A stretch of 64,000 nucleotides of DNA. Origin: Owenia fusiformis. Lineage: Eukaryota; Annelida; Polychaeta; Sabellida; Oweniidae. A model generated the notes under the pieces. The model saw nothing but the letters and a program-made list of their open reading frames with translations. It searched no databases and was not told the origin of the DNA. Shown one piece after another: positions 13,003 to 25,218 of the stretch. Within the stretch, counting starts at the first letter, position 1, and every line of letters starts with the position of its first letter. The stretch covers positions 13,590,931 through 13,654,930 of the forward strand of contig CAIIXF020000003.1 in the NCBI GenBank assembly GCA_903813345.2. The letters run 5' to 3'. Made by a program: the position numbers and the translations under genes.

Positions 13003-15229
13003 TTGATGGGGTGATGCGAGATAAGTTCAACAATAAGAGGTGGGCAAAATGTAAAAACAGCCCTATCAGAAGTAAAGACTATTCAAACTGGATTCCGTTG
13101 ATATAAAATGTACCCATCGTTAAGCATATGTGTTCATCTCTTTAGACCGTGTTGAAATATGACAATGATGAAATTACATTCCCAGGTAATACTCAATAGG
13201 TGCTGGTACCGCAACCTTCACATTGTCTCCAAGTTCCGGGTATCATACTTTAACTTGTTGACCACACAAAGAAAAAAATCCTATAAAATGCCAATCTTGA
13301 GGAGATTATTTATTTTTATTTCTCTAGTGAAAGAATTAAATCACAGTGATATACTTTATTAATTTTTCATCCATTAATGCGATAGATTTAATCGCGTTTC
13401 GGATGTGAACGTTCCACCGGCAGTTTCCCTGAATACTCCATTAAATATCTACATAGTAATTACGCTGAGTTACCATGGAAACGCACATTGCATGTCTATG
13501 GTAACAACAATTCAATAAATAATATTCGAAAAATAAAAGATTTCCTTTGGAAAGAATTTCGATATTGCTATTTCATGACGTATTGAAAAAATATATTTCG
13601 ACGAAATGTGCCTTTCTGTTCATAAAATATGAGATAATTACATAAATGTTTTTCATCTTTTCCTCCTATGTTTCCCCAGTTAACATTAAAATATGCATCA
13701 ATCCTATTACTTATTGAAGGGTGATAAAATTTCTTCTTGATTGATCAGTTTCCAACTTATAATTAACAAGTAATTTTTCTTAATGTCTTATAAAAAATTA
13801 AGAAGACATACAGGTGCAAAAACACTGTCTATTGACAAATTGATTACATATTAAATATTCAACATGTTGGATTCATATTGAGTTGTTTTATCTTGTCATA
13901 TAATACTTTAAGTCTATACCTTGTTCATTATATATTAGTTAGGCATTAGTTATATTGATACATCTTTCATATGGTGATTAAATGAAAATACGAGACACCT
14001 TAATAAGTTAATTTGTGGGTATCGCAAAACACAGAGATTTCATGATGTCAATAAGTGCTTTTTTGTTTTATGGCAATATATGTTTGACGCCATTATATGG
14101 TTGATGTCAATATATGTGTGATGTCAAATGAATTTGATTTCAAATTTCAGAAGTACTTTTGAAATGGAAGTGTTTAATAGAAAAATGTGGAAACTTTCAA
14201 GTGGCATCACATACAATCAACATTTTGGGTACGGTATCTTGTTAGATGAATGGTAATATAGGTTGTTGTTGTCATGACGATACACAAAGCAGACGTCAAT
14301 ATAAGACACGCTTTGTCAATTTTACAATTCTCGATCAAAATGACACACACTTTTCAGTTTCACAACAATTAGCAAAATTATTGTACAATAGGATGCGTCA
14401 TTAAGAATGAAACCTGAAGCAAAACCAGAAACTGATGGAACAACGTCAACAAGTCTAATGTACTTGTTGCTCGGAAAAATCAATCATTCATTGATATTTA
14501 CTAGACCTTAGGGGGGAATTGATGGTGTTTTTATACCATCAACTGCCGTATTAGCAATCCCTTCTGAAATATAAACTCCCAATCGATTACATACAACATA
14601 GAAATGCACTCCCATTGTAGTACACATTACAAAACATTGTCCTATTTATTATTGAATTCCATGATGTGAATGATCATTGTACCATAGATTCTCAAATTAA
14701 ATCCATTTCGTTTTTATGGTTTGTACTATGACGATTCCCAGGATTTGTAATGGTCCAATCGATATTTTACGTATCTTGTCGTTAATATATTTGTGCATGC
14801 AAATATACAGTTCGAGTCATCGGGGGATCAACCGTTGGATTGATTTCAGATAATATCCATAATATGTGTGTTCTGATATAACATTACTTCCTGGAATACT
14901 GTGTGTATATCCTATATGCATGTTTCTTTGTTCACTTTATGAAACCCAGATCGATTATGTGACGATTTTAAGGTGAAATTATGCCAAAACCTTCGGTTCA
15001 ACCAATTTATGGTCTCCATCAGGATGCTCAAGGCCGGTGTGAAATGTATCATTGTCCCAAGGCAAAAGTAAAAATAAAAAATGCTGATTCAGCATTATTT
15101 TATAGTTTTCCCGATTAGATCCTTATGCCCTAGCCCTAAAAGGAATTTTATTGATTCCTTGAAGCACATTCGGCCACCTTCGTAATATAAGCATCTAGCG
15201 GTGCATGCTGCTCTCCCGTTCTGATGTAA
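13003..15229. other. Intergenic, no recognised gene
   Basis: Very AT-rich sequence. Apart from the X-box-like motif I see no coding exon or structured repeat. Confidence 0.55.
13469..13482. promoter_or_regulatory. RFX X-box-like palindrome
   Basis: GTTACCATGGAAAC matches the RFX-family X-box pattern GTTNCCATGGNAAC at every fixed position, with a related half-site GGTAAC about 20 bases on. No neighbouring promoter is identified, so this is a motif match only. Confidence 0.35.
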
Positions 15230-15591
15230 TACAAGGTGTCCCAAAAAAGGAAACTGAGATTAAATTGCTTGTTTTTCAAAGATGAATAATGTTAGGGAAA
15301 ATTCGCAGGTACCATCATTTGGGTCTTTATGTCTTCTTTCATATGATACAAAATGTTCTATTTTTACCCACAGATGACTGAGCAATGAGAGATTTAAGTG
15401 ACCATGTCAGAAATGGGGTTGTGCCACTTTCAGCCAAGTCAGTTTCACTATCATAGCATAGTGATAAGTAACAAAAAACATCAGGATATTGCTCTTTTAC
15501 TCATTCTATTCCAAGAAAAGTTACACGTATCATATTTTACACCACTTTTAAATCCCAATGTCCATTCAAAGTTGTTTTAACCACAGTGTCC

Positions 15592-15780
15592 TTAAACATG
15601 ACCCCTATTCCTTTCAATGCAAATGTCTGCCCTAGATCTCATCGCACGTACTGCATCCCCGATGATGTCTCTCTGTCCCCTTAGATTATCAACTGCTGCA
15701 ACTAACCCGGCCCTTAGATCATCAACGTCTCTTGGTAATGTTGTGTAGACGTTATCCTTAAGATAACCCCAAATAACCAT
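15592..15780 (-). pseudogene. Mariner transposase C-terminal fragment
   Basis: The 62-codon frame contains IWGYLKDNVYTTLPRDVDDL followed by a helix-rich stretch and ends R-x-x-x-CIERNRGHV. This is the classic C-terminus of Tc1/mariner transposases: the (F)LWGYLK block with the last catalytic-region residues, then the conserved C...GGH end. Upstream, the frame shifts and no catalytic DD(E/D) core is readable. It lies centrally within the TIR-bounded element and is a dead remnant. Confidence 0.85.
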
Positions 15781-15997
15781 CCTGGCTTAGCTATTTTATT
15801 CCCCCATTGTTCAGTCATTCATAAAAGAAAAAGTGGCACAAACCCATTTCTTATATGGTCACTTAGATCTCTTAGACCTCAGTGATCCGTGACGGAAAAT
15901 AGACAACTTTAGTATTATAAGAAAAGAGGACATCATATCCTATCAGATGGTAGCTGTTAAATTTTCCTAATATTATTCATGTTTGAGAAATAAACAC

Positions 15998-16149
15998 GCC
16001 ACCAGGTGGCCAATTAGGGAGAAATAACATTGCAGGGTATTTCAATGTTCCCTTAAAACTTGAATTAAATAACTGATGAATATTCAAGTTTTAAGGAAAC
16101 TTTGTAATACCCTGCCATGTTATTTCCCCCGAATTAGCCACCCGGTGGC
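15998..16149. mobile_element. Nested 152-bp hairpin element
   Basis: GCCACCAGGTGGC at the left end and GCCACCCGGTGGC at the right end bound arms of about 65 bases that are near-complementary through the AAAACTTGAAT region. It interrupts the right arm of the surrounding mariner element, so it inserted later. Confidence 0.8.
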
Positions 16150-16333
16150 TTGCTTATCAAATTTGATAAACTCTTCAAAACCACATTTCTAGATGTAATT
16201 TTACATGTAGTTTCCAAATATGACGTCAGTTTGACTGAACTTTGAATTTTCAATGACGTATACAGTAAATCAAGATTATTTGCACTCGCATCTAGTCTAT
16301 CAAATCCCGGTTTCCTTTTTGGGACACCCTGTA

Positions 16334-18002
16334 CAAAAAGTGCTGTGTCCTACAAAAGATGGCACAACGAGCTCAATGTTTTCTCTATTTCAATCAAATA
16401 GCTTATATCATGGGCTTATATAATACTATAAATCTATGTATATAATTCTTAGATATAAAATGGTTTGTAATTTGTAATATACATATTTACAGAAAAGTTA
16501 TCATATGACGGAAATATTTAAAAACTATTCCAAAGATCATTTCCTCTCTAAAATCAGAGTTATCATTTTTAGAATTATCCCACACTATGATATCTTTCCC
16601 AAATATAATAACTTAAAAATGTTTAAATAGTGCAAATGTCATTAAAATAGGCACAACAAGAAATATGTCGTTGGATAAAAGTCTGTATATCTTCATTTTT
16701 CAGATTGCAGCTATTAGCTATAGGAAGAAGGCTTAAATACAGAACTTTCCTTTCGCAAATCAAAATGGATGTGACACACGCTATAGCTATTACACAGCGT
16801 GCTGCTATCAGACAAATATGTTATTTTTCTTTTTGTATAAAATCTTATAGCTAAAATCCCAGCTATGTAGAATCATACAGTTTATGATGTTCTTGTCGAT
16901 TTCGTTCTTCTTGTAAGTATATTGGAAACCATTCTTACTGCAGTGTCCACGATTACTCAAAAGGCAACGCTGTAATACTCAACGTAAATACGTCATTTGA
17001 CGCATGACGTCATTTGGCGCAAATTCGTCATTTGTCTTTGGAAGCCTTTATGTTAAATGGTCATATTGCTCATTGTGCACATTATTACTGCTAGGTCTCA
17101 ATAGTGCCCATACTGTTTGTTGTATCTGAAATAGGAAAATATGTCAATGATAATAGGCCAAATCTAATGTTCTATACACGCCATGTAATTTATACCAGTT
17201 TATAGTAAAACGTACCGCGTATAAAATACGCTTTTAGCAAAACACCGCACTTTTCCGGTTGGAACTGTGGTAGTGACACCTATCATTCATTTCCTAACTT
17301 TCTATCATGAAAATGAATTTACTATTTCATAAAGTCATGATCCACTGACGTGACACCTATAAATCAATGTCATTCTTTTTATCGTTAATTGTACTGCAAC
17401 TTTTGATCACTGTTTCAGGTGGGTGGAGATGAATGCGAATCGTGGATTTATCGTCTCATCGGTATTCGTTCTAAACACTTTTTTAAAATAAACTACATAC
17501 TTAAAGTGGATAAACCTCTTGAGTGCCAGAGCATTTCCAACTTTTGCCATTTTTATAATGTTTGATATTTATTCGGATTCTTGGATGGGAAGAAAATATT
17601 TTCTTCATCCTAGTTCTGATTGTATAAGTAAACCTAGAGCAATTACACTCATTTTAATACATAATTTGTGTAAATTAAACACAATTTATCAAAGTTATCA
17701 AATCTTGCTACTAATATATCCGTTGCTCTTGGTATGCAAGAGGTTAATGAAACTATGACTACATATATACTGCATGCAACGTCGCTGAATATGTATGGCA
17801 TATTTGTATTAAACTTCACGAACATCAGTTTAGAACAATGCAAAACTGATCTTCCTTTCAAGAACCATAAAGGAAAAAGATGGGATATAGAGTGTTAGCT
17901 AGAATCAATGCACAATCCTTGTATTAATCTTACTAAGATGCACTGATTATAATGCATGGATGCGCAACGTGGGCGTAAATTCATCCAGCTTGGGCAACAA
18001 CA
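16334..18002. other. Intergenic or intronic, no recognised gene
   Basis: AT-rich. The only notable sub-feature is the TGACGTCA-containing repeat listed separately. Confidence 0.5.
16990..17034. repeat. Short CGTCATTTG repeats with a CRE-like palindrome
   Basis: CGTCATTTG occurs three times at about 19-20 base spacing, twice followed by a GCGCA/ACGCA-like sequence. The middle copy forms TGACGTCA (17005-17012), a perfect CRE/ATF site. Regulatory function is untested. Confidence 0.5.
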
Positions 18003-18245
18003 ACACTCCCCTCCATAAGTTTGGCAACCTTTTTCCCCATTGAACTACGTGTTAAAGCCTCTTTACCTTTGAATTTTTATTTACTTAACCGGCGATGAAA
18101 ATACTTATACTATTGATGGAAACGTAATTTGACTTTAATTCCAATACCTCCAAATTTTCTCATTTTTTTTATTACAATAGGTCGAATATTGATGACACGT
18201 AGTTCAATGGAGAAAAAAGGTTGCCAAACTTATTGAGGGGAGTGT
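18003..18245. mobile_element. ACACTCCCCTCC TIR element, copy 1
   Basis: Inverted repeats of about 50 bp: ACACTCCCCTCCATAAGTTT at the left and its complement ending GAGGGGAGTGT at the right. The interior is AT-rich, without coding capacity. Related copies lie at 19112-19291 (ends only) and 49470-49661 (reverse orientation, interior shared). Confidence 0.8.
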
Positions 18246-18524
18246 ATATCTTACTTGTAATGTTTGCTCTGGACCACTCCAGCTGGGGATTGTTGTAGTG
18301 ATTCCAACTATCGGAAGGACCAAAAAGAGATGCTGAAACAAATTATTCAAAATAGGTAACCTCTCCCTGTCTGATTAGTTGCTATATTTATGCCTCCATA
18401 ATACCCTATATATAATATTATTAATGCCCCAGCCTCATATGTCTACAATATATTTTGCCATACAATTTTACCCCAGACTTTGGACCAAATAAACAAGATA
18501 GGGTAACGTATACAGTAAATATAT

Positions 18525-18688
18525 ACTTTTAACGAATAAGATTGTCCTTTGGTTTTAATTAATTTCTTGAAAATAACTTTATTTTTGATTTTAAAATAGC
18601 TTTTAAACTTTTAACGAATAAGATTGTCCATTTGGTTTTAATTTCTTGAAAATAACTTTATTTTTGATTTTAAAATAGCTTTTAAATG
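18525..18688. repeat. 82-bp tandem duplication
   Basis: ACTTTTAACGAATAAGATTG begins at 18525 and 18607. The two copies differ by a few bases and a small deletion in the AATTAATTT region of the second. Confidence 0.9.
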
Positions 18689-18832
18689 CTGTTTTCTTCC
18701 CCTGCTGGACTTAATTCTATCTCGTGTCCAACTTCATACAATGAGAGAGAGAAGGGAGTGGGGGTCCGATCCCTTCCTGGCTACGAGCCTGATACAAAAG
18801 TCCTTTAAGATTCGAAAGATACATGTACGTAC

Positions 18833-19025
18833 CTACTCCTACTCCGATGCTAGCCGCTGTGACTAATAGCAATATCAGAAGACCCAATGCGATTAACATC
18901 CGATATTTGAATCTGCGTTTCTGCAATTCTTTTTCTTTTATATGGTCTATGATGTCTTCGAATGAGTTACGTTTAGCAGGTATCCCTTGTTCGGACCGTA
19001 CTAAGTAACCATCGTGAGGTAACGG
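18833..19025 (-). CDS. Internal exon of an unidentified membrane protein
   Basis: A splice-bounded exon: acceptor CTTTCAG just above 19025 and donor GTACGT just below 18833. It is open in one frame for 64 codons, starting PLPHDGYLVRSEQGIPAKRN. A charged segment (EDIIDHIKEKELQKRR) is followed by a hydrophobic stretch, MLIALGLLILLLVTAASIGV, that would span a membrane. Basic residues immediately before the helix fit a type II or multi-pass topology with that side cytoplasmic. It starts in phase 0 and ends with one base of the next codon. I could not find partner exons, so the family is unknown. The clean splice sites and amphipathic-then-hydrophobic layout argue against chance. Confidence 0.55.
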
Positions 19026-19111
19026 CTGAAAGAAAATGATAAAATTAACAAAATGATTTTAATGTGTGTTTTAAAGAGGTTTACACTTTTCATACTTTAT
19101 GGTCATTTCTT

Positions 19112-19291
19112 GCACTTCCTCCATAAGATTGGCAACTTGAATTCGCCATTGTAAAGCGTGATAAGGGGTGCACCCCAGTTGTCCGAAACCCTGGGTGGAC
19201 CCCGTTATAAGCCTATTCATGGTTGGCTTATAATCATGTTCCTCAAACACACTGAGTTAGTATGGGTTGCCAAACCCTTAGGAGGGAGTGT
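19112..19291. mobile_element. ACACTCCC TIR element, diverged copy 2
   Basis: The left end CACTTCCTCCATAAGATTGG and right end GGTTGCCAAACCC...GAGGGAGTGT match the ends of the 18003-18245 element, but the interior differs. Confidence 0.6.
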
Positions 19292-19444
19292 ACATCACGT
19301 GGTGCTTAATCGTCTAAGGCAAAAGTATAAAATGATTAGGCTAGTCAGGTATAGTGTACGTGGACGGTGACCATTTTTAGATTAAGGTTTGTAAATGTTC
19401 ACGAAATGCTTTGAGTATCAGAATGTTATACAAGGCATCAACAT

Positions 19445-19590
19445 GCAAAATGCCACGCCCTGCCATTTGTTACAGACGCCGATCACCGCTCGCCAAACGC
19501 TGCTCGTCGAGCACCAAACGTCAAACACCATCCACCAAAAATTAAAGACTATCACAACTTGTCACCATTTTTGTGGTGATCACATACTAA
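19445..19590 (+). repeat. Dispersed repeat family D, copy 2
   Basis: CCCTGCCATTTGTTACAGAC is followed by a C-rich block of CGCC/CACC units, ACCAAAAATTAAAGACTATC, and an end with TTGTCACCATTTTTGTGGTG. It aligns along its length with the copies at 12530, 20985 and 52795. Confidence 0.8.
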
Positions 19591-20984
19591 ATGGACCAGG
19601 AATCTCATTTTCTTTCTGGAGAGAGTACTTTTCGTCATTTCCTCGGTGTACTAGTACATTGAATTCGATTTAGTAATGTTGGGCAAGCTATAATACGTGT
19701 ACCACTCATTCAATACCATCGTATCCCATATTCCCATGTGTGTTCATGAGATAATCGAGGCATGGGATACCATAATAATAACATTAGTCAAAATATACGT
19801 AGCAATTTGATTTGTGATGTGAGGTAGTGACCCGTATGTTACTCCAACTGAACGTGTGAATGCTTCACTAAAGGTCTTTATGTTTGATTCGGGGCACACC
19901 CAGTTAAAGAAAAACAGATAAAAACATTGTAAACCATTTTTACCGCTTCCCTGTAATAAAAAGAAGATAAAAATTTATATGAAGTGGGAACCGAACTACA
20001 ATGATGTTCATCACGTCGGTTGGATATAAAGATGAATGGGGTTTGTTCAATATAAACAGACAGATGACTCAAATCATTGAAAAGGATAATTAAAAACACA
20101 AATTCTGAAAATTCACGAATACGTCATTTAGTGACCTTTTGACGGCTATGCAGTTTCTTACGCCCAAACGTGATAGTCATTTTTAGTTTACTTTCTCTCA
20201 AGTGGTATCAATAGGTATCAATGAAACCTAGATATCTTCAGATCGACATATATGATATCGATTTGCTAAACAACCAATCAAGTCAACCGTGAAACGATCA
20301 AACAATCAAACAATCAATCAGTAAACTGACCAACGCCGTCGATCAATTCACATCATACGAGACATGACCATTTACTACTTCCTGTATATTTTCGATTTTT
20401 ATTTTAATTTAGATTAAAATATGTCAAAAGAAAAAAAGTCGCAGATTAAAAAAGGAGGGTAGGGATATCATTGGTGAAAAATTGTCTGTAAGAGACTTTA
20501 TTTAAATTACGTTCGTTTTATTTTCTCCATCCTTTTCATTAATGTTATTTCATGAAAAAGAACGCGAAGATTTATCGGGTTGATCTAAGTTCAAGGGTAT
20601 ATCCATCCCAGTCTTTAAAGAGACATCATAAAATTATTTAAATGAATGGGAAAATTTTGTAAGTGAAATCTTATTTAGCATTGCTTTCCGTTCAACGTCG
20701 TCTATGCAATACCAAAACACTTCATCATTTAACATTTAACAACTGTCTTATAGGAAACTGTCTAAGGAAAACCTTAAAGAGAGAATAGCTGTAATTTAGC
20801 TCTTAATAACCCCATTATATTTTAAATCCATGAAGTAGTAATTGAATAGACTTGGGCACGAACCCTCTTTTTGAAAGTATCAAAGTTTGATAAAAATCGT
20901 CACCAGGAAAGCAATATGACGGCTTACAAAATTGAAGAGTCTACAGTTACAGTTATAAAAAGCAATTTATTATGGAATCACCAG

Positions 20985-21095
20985 AAATGGTGACAAATTG
21001 TTGTAATCTCCAACGTTATTGTGGAAAGCAGCCGGTGTTCGGCGGTTGACGTTCGGCGTCTGTAACAAATGTCAAGTGGTGATATTTATCATGTT
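20985..21095 (-). repeat. Dispersed repeat family D, copy 3
   Basis: On the minus strand: CACTTGACATTTGTTACAGA, CGCC-type units, then ACAATTTGTCACCATTTCTG. Ends and order match the other three copies. Confidence 0.8.
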
Positions 21096-21334
21096 ATTTT
21101 TCAAACATTTTTGAAGCTTCAATCCTTACAAAAAATAAGGCTCCTGTATAAGTCTATTGATTGTTTAAGCTACATATTTATTTTATTTATTTATTTAGAT
21201 ATACACTTTTTTAACAGTGGCACTCTTACATTAAGGTGCATCTAATCGAAAGTATCCACAATGCCATGTTGGTTAAAAACAGAACATCTTATCAAACTAA
21301 AATGAGTCATAAAAAAAATTAAAACATAGGTATG

Positions 21335-21886
21335 TTAATATTTACTTAAAATCTTATTTAAAAAGCTTTTTACTAAAGAGTCGAATAAAACACCATATTC
21401 GTGCCCCCCAAAGATGTATACCTCACCTCCCAGTAACCATTTCAATTTTGTGTCAGTTGGGGCGCTAAAGAATATCCCTGTTAAATGTATGGGAATTTTA
21501 TCCTCAAGTATTTTATAAAATTTGGATCTTTCCCCTGCAAAATTAGAACAAAATAGTAATCTATGTTCTATATTCTCTTCTATATCAGAGCATAAATCAC
21601 AGAATGGGCTATTAACTTGTACATTTGCCCATTTATATGTTTCACCTTTAAGACCTAGTTTCCCGGTCCGAGCAAGAAATTTTAATCGTGCACTTGCAAA
21701 ATCAAAATCATTTCTTAAATAGTACTGTAAACCTTTATGTTTAAGATCTATAAGCTGTCTATACAGTGTCAAGGAAGACTTTCCATTCATTTCAGTTTGT
21801 ATCTCAGAGTCGCATCTCTTCTGAATAGAAGGTTCATAATTTTCTATCAAAGTATTTAAGTTATTGTCAATGCCATCCTTCTTCAA
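21335..21886 (-). pseudogene. LINE ORF C-terminal part with zinc-knuckle-like motif
   Basis: Continuation of the same element after a disrupted middle (21886-22356) that still reads in pieces such as YSALTTRKLSLYKAPRMN, with stop codons. This 183-codon segment has RLKFLARTGKLGLKGE followed by FCDLC...ENIEHRLLFC, a C-x2-C...H...C pattern typical of the C-terminal zinc-binding region in LINE proteins. It ends at a stop near 21335. Confidence 0.85.
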
Positions 21887-22355
21887 AGGACTTCATTTAT
21901 GCTTAAATTCAGCCCTTCACTCAAGCCCAGGTAGATTCATTCTTGGGGCCTTATATAAGCTGAGTTTCCTAGTGGTCAACGCAGAATATGCGTTGTGCAA
22001 ATTGTCCAATTACATGTCTCATTTCCTGGAACTTATGAATAATCTTACCATTTGTGTCTCTTCAAACCACCTTATTATTGCAGTATTCTTTTTCTTTTTC
22101 GTGAAATTGTTAAATATTTTAATTTTGGACATACTATAGAATGTTCTACGGATGATGTTTTATTCTTAAAGCTAATATTTTTATAGATCCTATGATTTTT
22201 TTGGTAAAGATTACAAACTTCTAAGTCATAAGCTATGTAAGGGCATACCACTATAGTATAAAGACAGCTTTGTGGACCGTTCAACAGGATTTTAATTACC
22301 CTTGTACACTGTGTGTAGTAGTTCTCTTAGGGTATGTGGTGTAGGCTAATATTGT

Positions 22356-23736
22356 TTAATGCCAGTTTGTTTGCTCAAGCCCAACAATTGAATAGAGAGA
22401 AGCAATTGTAAAATACCCTTGCAGCAAGGATGTGTCAATGCCTTTAAGGTCTATCAGTTTAAAGATATCATCTATGTGCTCGACATATTTCCAACTATTT
22501 GATTTGTTACATGCAAATCGTTCTTGCATTCTTGTTAGTAGTAATCTTATGAATGACCCCTGATCAAGAGTCTGTAAATGGAGAAAATATTGGATTTGTC
22601 GCTTGAGGACTATGTACTTAATTGGTGTCCAACCAAGTTCATTAATGATAGCAACATATGCAGGGGTACTTTTTATATTGAAAATACCCCTGGCCATGTC
22701 ATATTGCATTGTCCTGAGTTTATCGAGGATGGTCTTGGTATTCGTAACCCAAACACCACAGCCATGTAACAGCCCCGAGAGGAATTTTGTTGTATAAAGC
22801 GTATTACCAAATTCAATACGCTTAGCATTTAAATGTTTGTTCAGTATAAATGTAATAAAGTTCTTCAGAGTCTTTGACTTTTGAATTTGTTGATCAATTA
22901 TGTGGTAGTTATCTTTCAAGGATCGATCAATATGAATACCTAAATATTTATAGGTTTGGACTTCTTTTAAGTTGAGATCACCTAATCTCCATAACTTGTT
23001 CTTATCAATTTTCTTGCCTATAACCATGACTTTTGATTTTTTCTCACTAAACCTAAAACCATATTTAATAGCAAAATCATTAGTGACATTGAGCATCTTA
23101 TTAAGATCATTTTCAGAATTGCCTAAGAGTACTATATCATCGGCCCACATGAGGCTAGGGAATTTTGAATTATTAAATGTAATACCTACATCAGATTTTA
23201 AAAGTTCATCTTGAAGGTCAGTCATGACGATTGAAAATAGAGTAGTTGATAAGGTACAACCCTGTTTGACTCCGCATTTTGTATTAAACCATTGGGTATT
23301 TCCATTATTATTATTATTTTCGTTTTGCAAGCCATTGTTATTGTCGTTATCTATGAGGTTTTCATTACAATTATTAGATAATTTGACCTTGGTTCTTATT
23401 CCTCTGTACATTTCTCTTATGAGTCTCCAACATTTACCGCGGACACCTTTCTCCCATAATTTTATGAACATAAGGTCCCTGTCCATTACGTCAAAGGCCT
23501 TTGAAATGTCCAAAAAAGCCAAGTAGGTCTTTTGGTTTTTATCTTTCCTTAAACTGCACAGAGACTTAAGTTTGAATACATGATTTTCTAAACGTTGTTT
23601 GATTCTATACGCTCCTTGGAAGTCACCAAAAATATTTTTATCTTCACAGAAAGCCATCATTTGCTTGTTGATTATGGAGCAAAAAAGTTTAAATACATTA
23701 GAAGTAAGGGAAATACCTCGAAAATTATCATTCTTT
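22356..23736 (-). pseudogene. LINE reverse transcriptase, main open part
   Basis: About 434 codons remain open, from 23660 down to 22356, containing the RT core in order: FLDISKAFD (first catalytic Asp region), GVKQGCTLSTTLF (motif B), MWADDIVLLG (the active-site Y/F-x-DD box, here with Trp first), then KYLGIHID. Upstream the frame continues through LTSNVFKLFCSIINKQMM and NFRGISL, but an in-frame TAA lies five codons before NFRGISL, near 23734, and another stop follows farther upstream. An Asn-rich insert sits between motifs. The element is inactive. Confidence 0.9.
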
Positions 23737-23790
23737 TAAGGGTTACCGAGGAGCAAAATTACAGTTACCAGCCCTTAAGTCAAGTTGGTT

Positions 23791-25209
23791 TTTTAATAAT
23801 GACTAAAATCACGCTTACGATTTCAAGGGACAGACTTCCTATTTATTTTCGTCCTTCTTCCCCTATTACTATTTTTACGTTAAGAACTCATTTTCCCGTT
23901 TTCAACATTGGGTACTAGATCGATGAAACCATGGGTGCGTCGTAAAACGTCTGATGAATTTGAAGGTAACCCTATTAACATCTGATTAGGGCAAATTCTT
24001 ATAGTTATCATTTGAAATAGCCCCACTTCTACTACTTCCATTGCTCAAACGTTATACAAGGAACAAAACGTGTCTTTCCCCATCGGGGTAAGGGAGAATG
24101 AGGGCAGTTGATGGAAACCAGTGAATGGTGCAAGATTTGTCCGTCTCCAGGTAGAAATAGCTTGTGCATTGATACTAGGCATAAACGGTTGTAATTAGAT
24201 ATTCATATAATCAAATGTAATTGGAACATTAAATCCTCGGACACTCGCCTCTATTATAACGGTATTCTTTTTTGTATTATCCTATATTCTGAAAACAGGA
24301 AACCCAAATTTTCAATATACCCTTCCGCCTACCTCTTTTGGGGATAATCTGTATGGGATGATGAGGCCTCCATCTTTCCCTAAGCTCTGTATACGGTCAG
24401 ACATCATCTCGATCCAAGTACAGAATCTGCATTCGTTCTTATCATCCAAACTACATTTACCAACGCTAGGGTTACTGTTTATATCGATAATATGGTGACG
24501 ACGAATGATTCTTGGACAGTAATGCGACCTATGCTGGTTATCCCAATACCTTCGATTTCTCCGCTTAACATTGACGAAACCGTTTGGCATATAACGTTTA
24601 TTATAGCAATATCATTTTCCGCCGTTATTTCCCCTTTTGGCTGTTTGGTTACATCTCTTACATGTGAGAATATCGAGTGAAGGAATTTCCGAAGACTTTT
24701 CTTAGTTGTTGTTGTGTACAATGCAGAAAAAATCGTCTTATAAATATTTTATTAGATGGTAGTAATCTCTCAAAGGATAACGAACTTGGTCGATTTCAGT
24801 TTCCAGTAACTCACGAACGCTTAACTTCTACATCAACTATTGAGGTGTATTTCCTGTGATTACACTTAACACGGTATGTCCCTAAATTGTCCCGGTTATG
24901 ATAGTGAGGGTTAATGGTGCATCGGTCTCATCCTTTGTCTATCCCTTTCATTTATAAAAAGGACGTTTTATCTTCGCTATAGAACAGTAGCCGAAGAACA
25001 TCTATTTTGAAATTTTTCTATTCACAAAAATCACCACGCCTTAGCAACCTTTTGATGCGCACTTTTTATGACCTTTTATTTGACTTCGCCGATCCCTAAA
25101 TTGAGATTGTATTTTATTTCGACAAGTCTAAGTAATGGACCCGAAGTGTGTAATCAATTTGATACTACTTTATAAAAAATGATCGTGAAACGAAAGTTAA
25201 GTAAAGAGT
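23791..25209. other. Intergenic, ambiguous frames
   Basis: Two overlapping minus-strand frames (24312-24590 and 24479-24721) are both open for about 80-90 codons. Neither has a recognised domain and I could not choose between them. No other feature is visible. Confidence 0.4.
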
Positions 25210-25218
25210 ATATATTTA

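Larger units (their letters stand above)
15230..16333 (-). mobile_element. Tc1/mariner-type element, decayed, with long TIRs
   Basis: The ends TACAAGGTGTCCCAAAAAAG and its near-complement at 16310-16333 are mariner-like TIRs flanked by TA. Inverted similarity extends far inward: about 15373-15430 matches about 15829-15895 in reverse, including GGTTGTGCCAC-type sequence. It carries a C-terminal transposase fragment on the minus strand, and a separate hairpin element is inserted in its right half. Confidence 0.8.
21180..23790 (-). mobile_element. 5'-truncated non-LTR retrotransposon (LINE)
   Basis: A minus-strand LINE body. Reverse-transcriptase similarity begins abruptly near 23790, just before the NFRGISL motif, as expected for 5' truncation. 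The 3' end is an (AAAT)n-like tail (about 21180-21205 on the + strand as TTTATTTA repeats). There is no endonuclease domain upstream. Stops and frame breaks make it non-functional. The clade cannot be assigned by eye. Confidence 0.9.

Noticed and set aside
24312-24721. Two overlapping minus-strand frames of 80-92 codons
   Set aside because: Both are open but neither is recognisable, and I found no splice pair that would select one; left as ambiguous.
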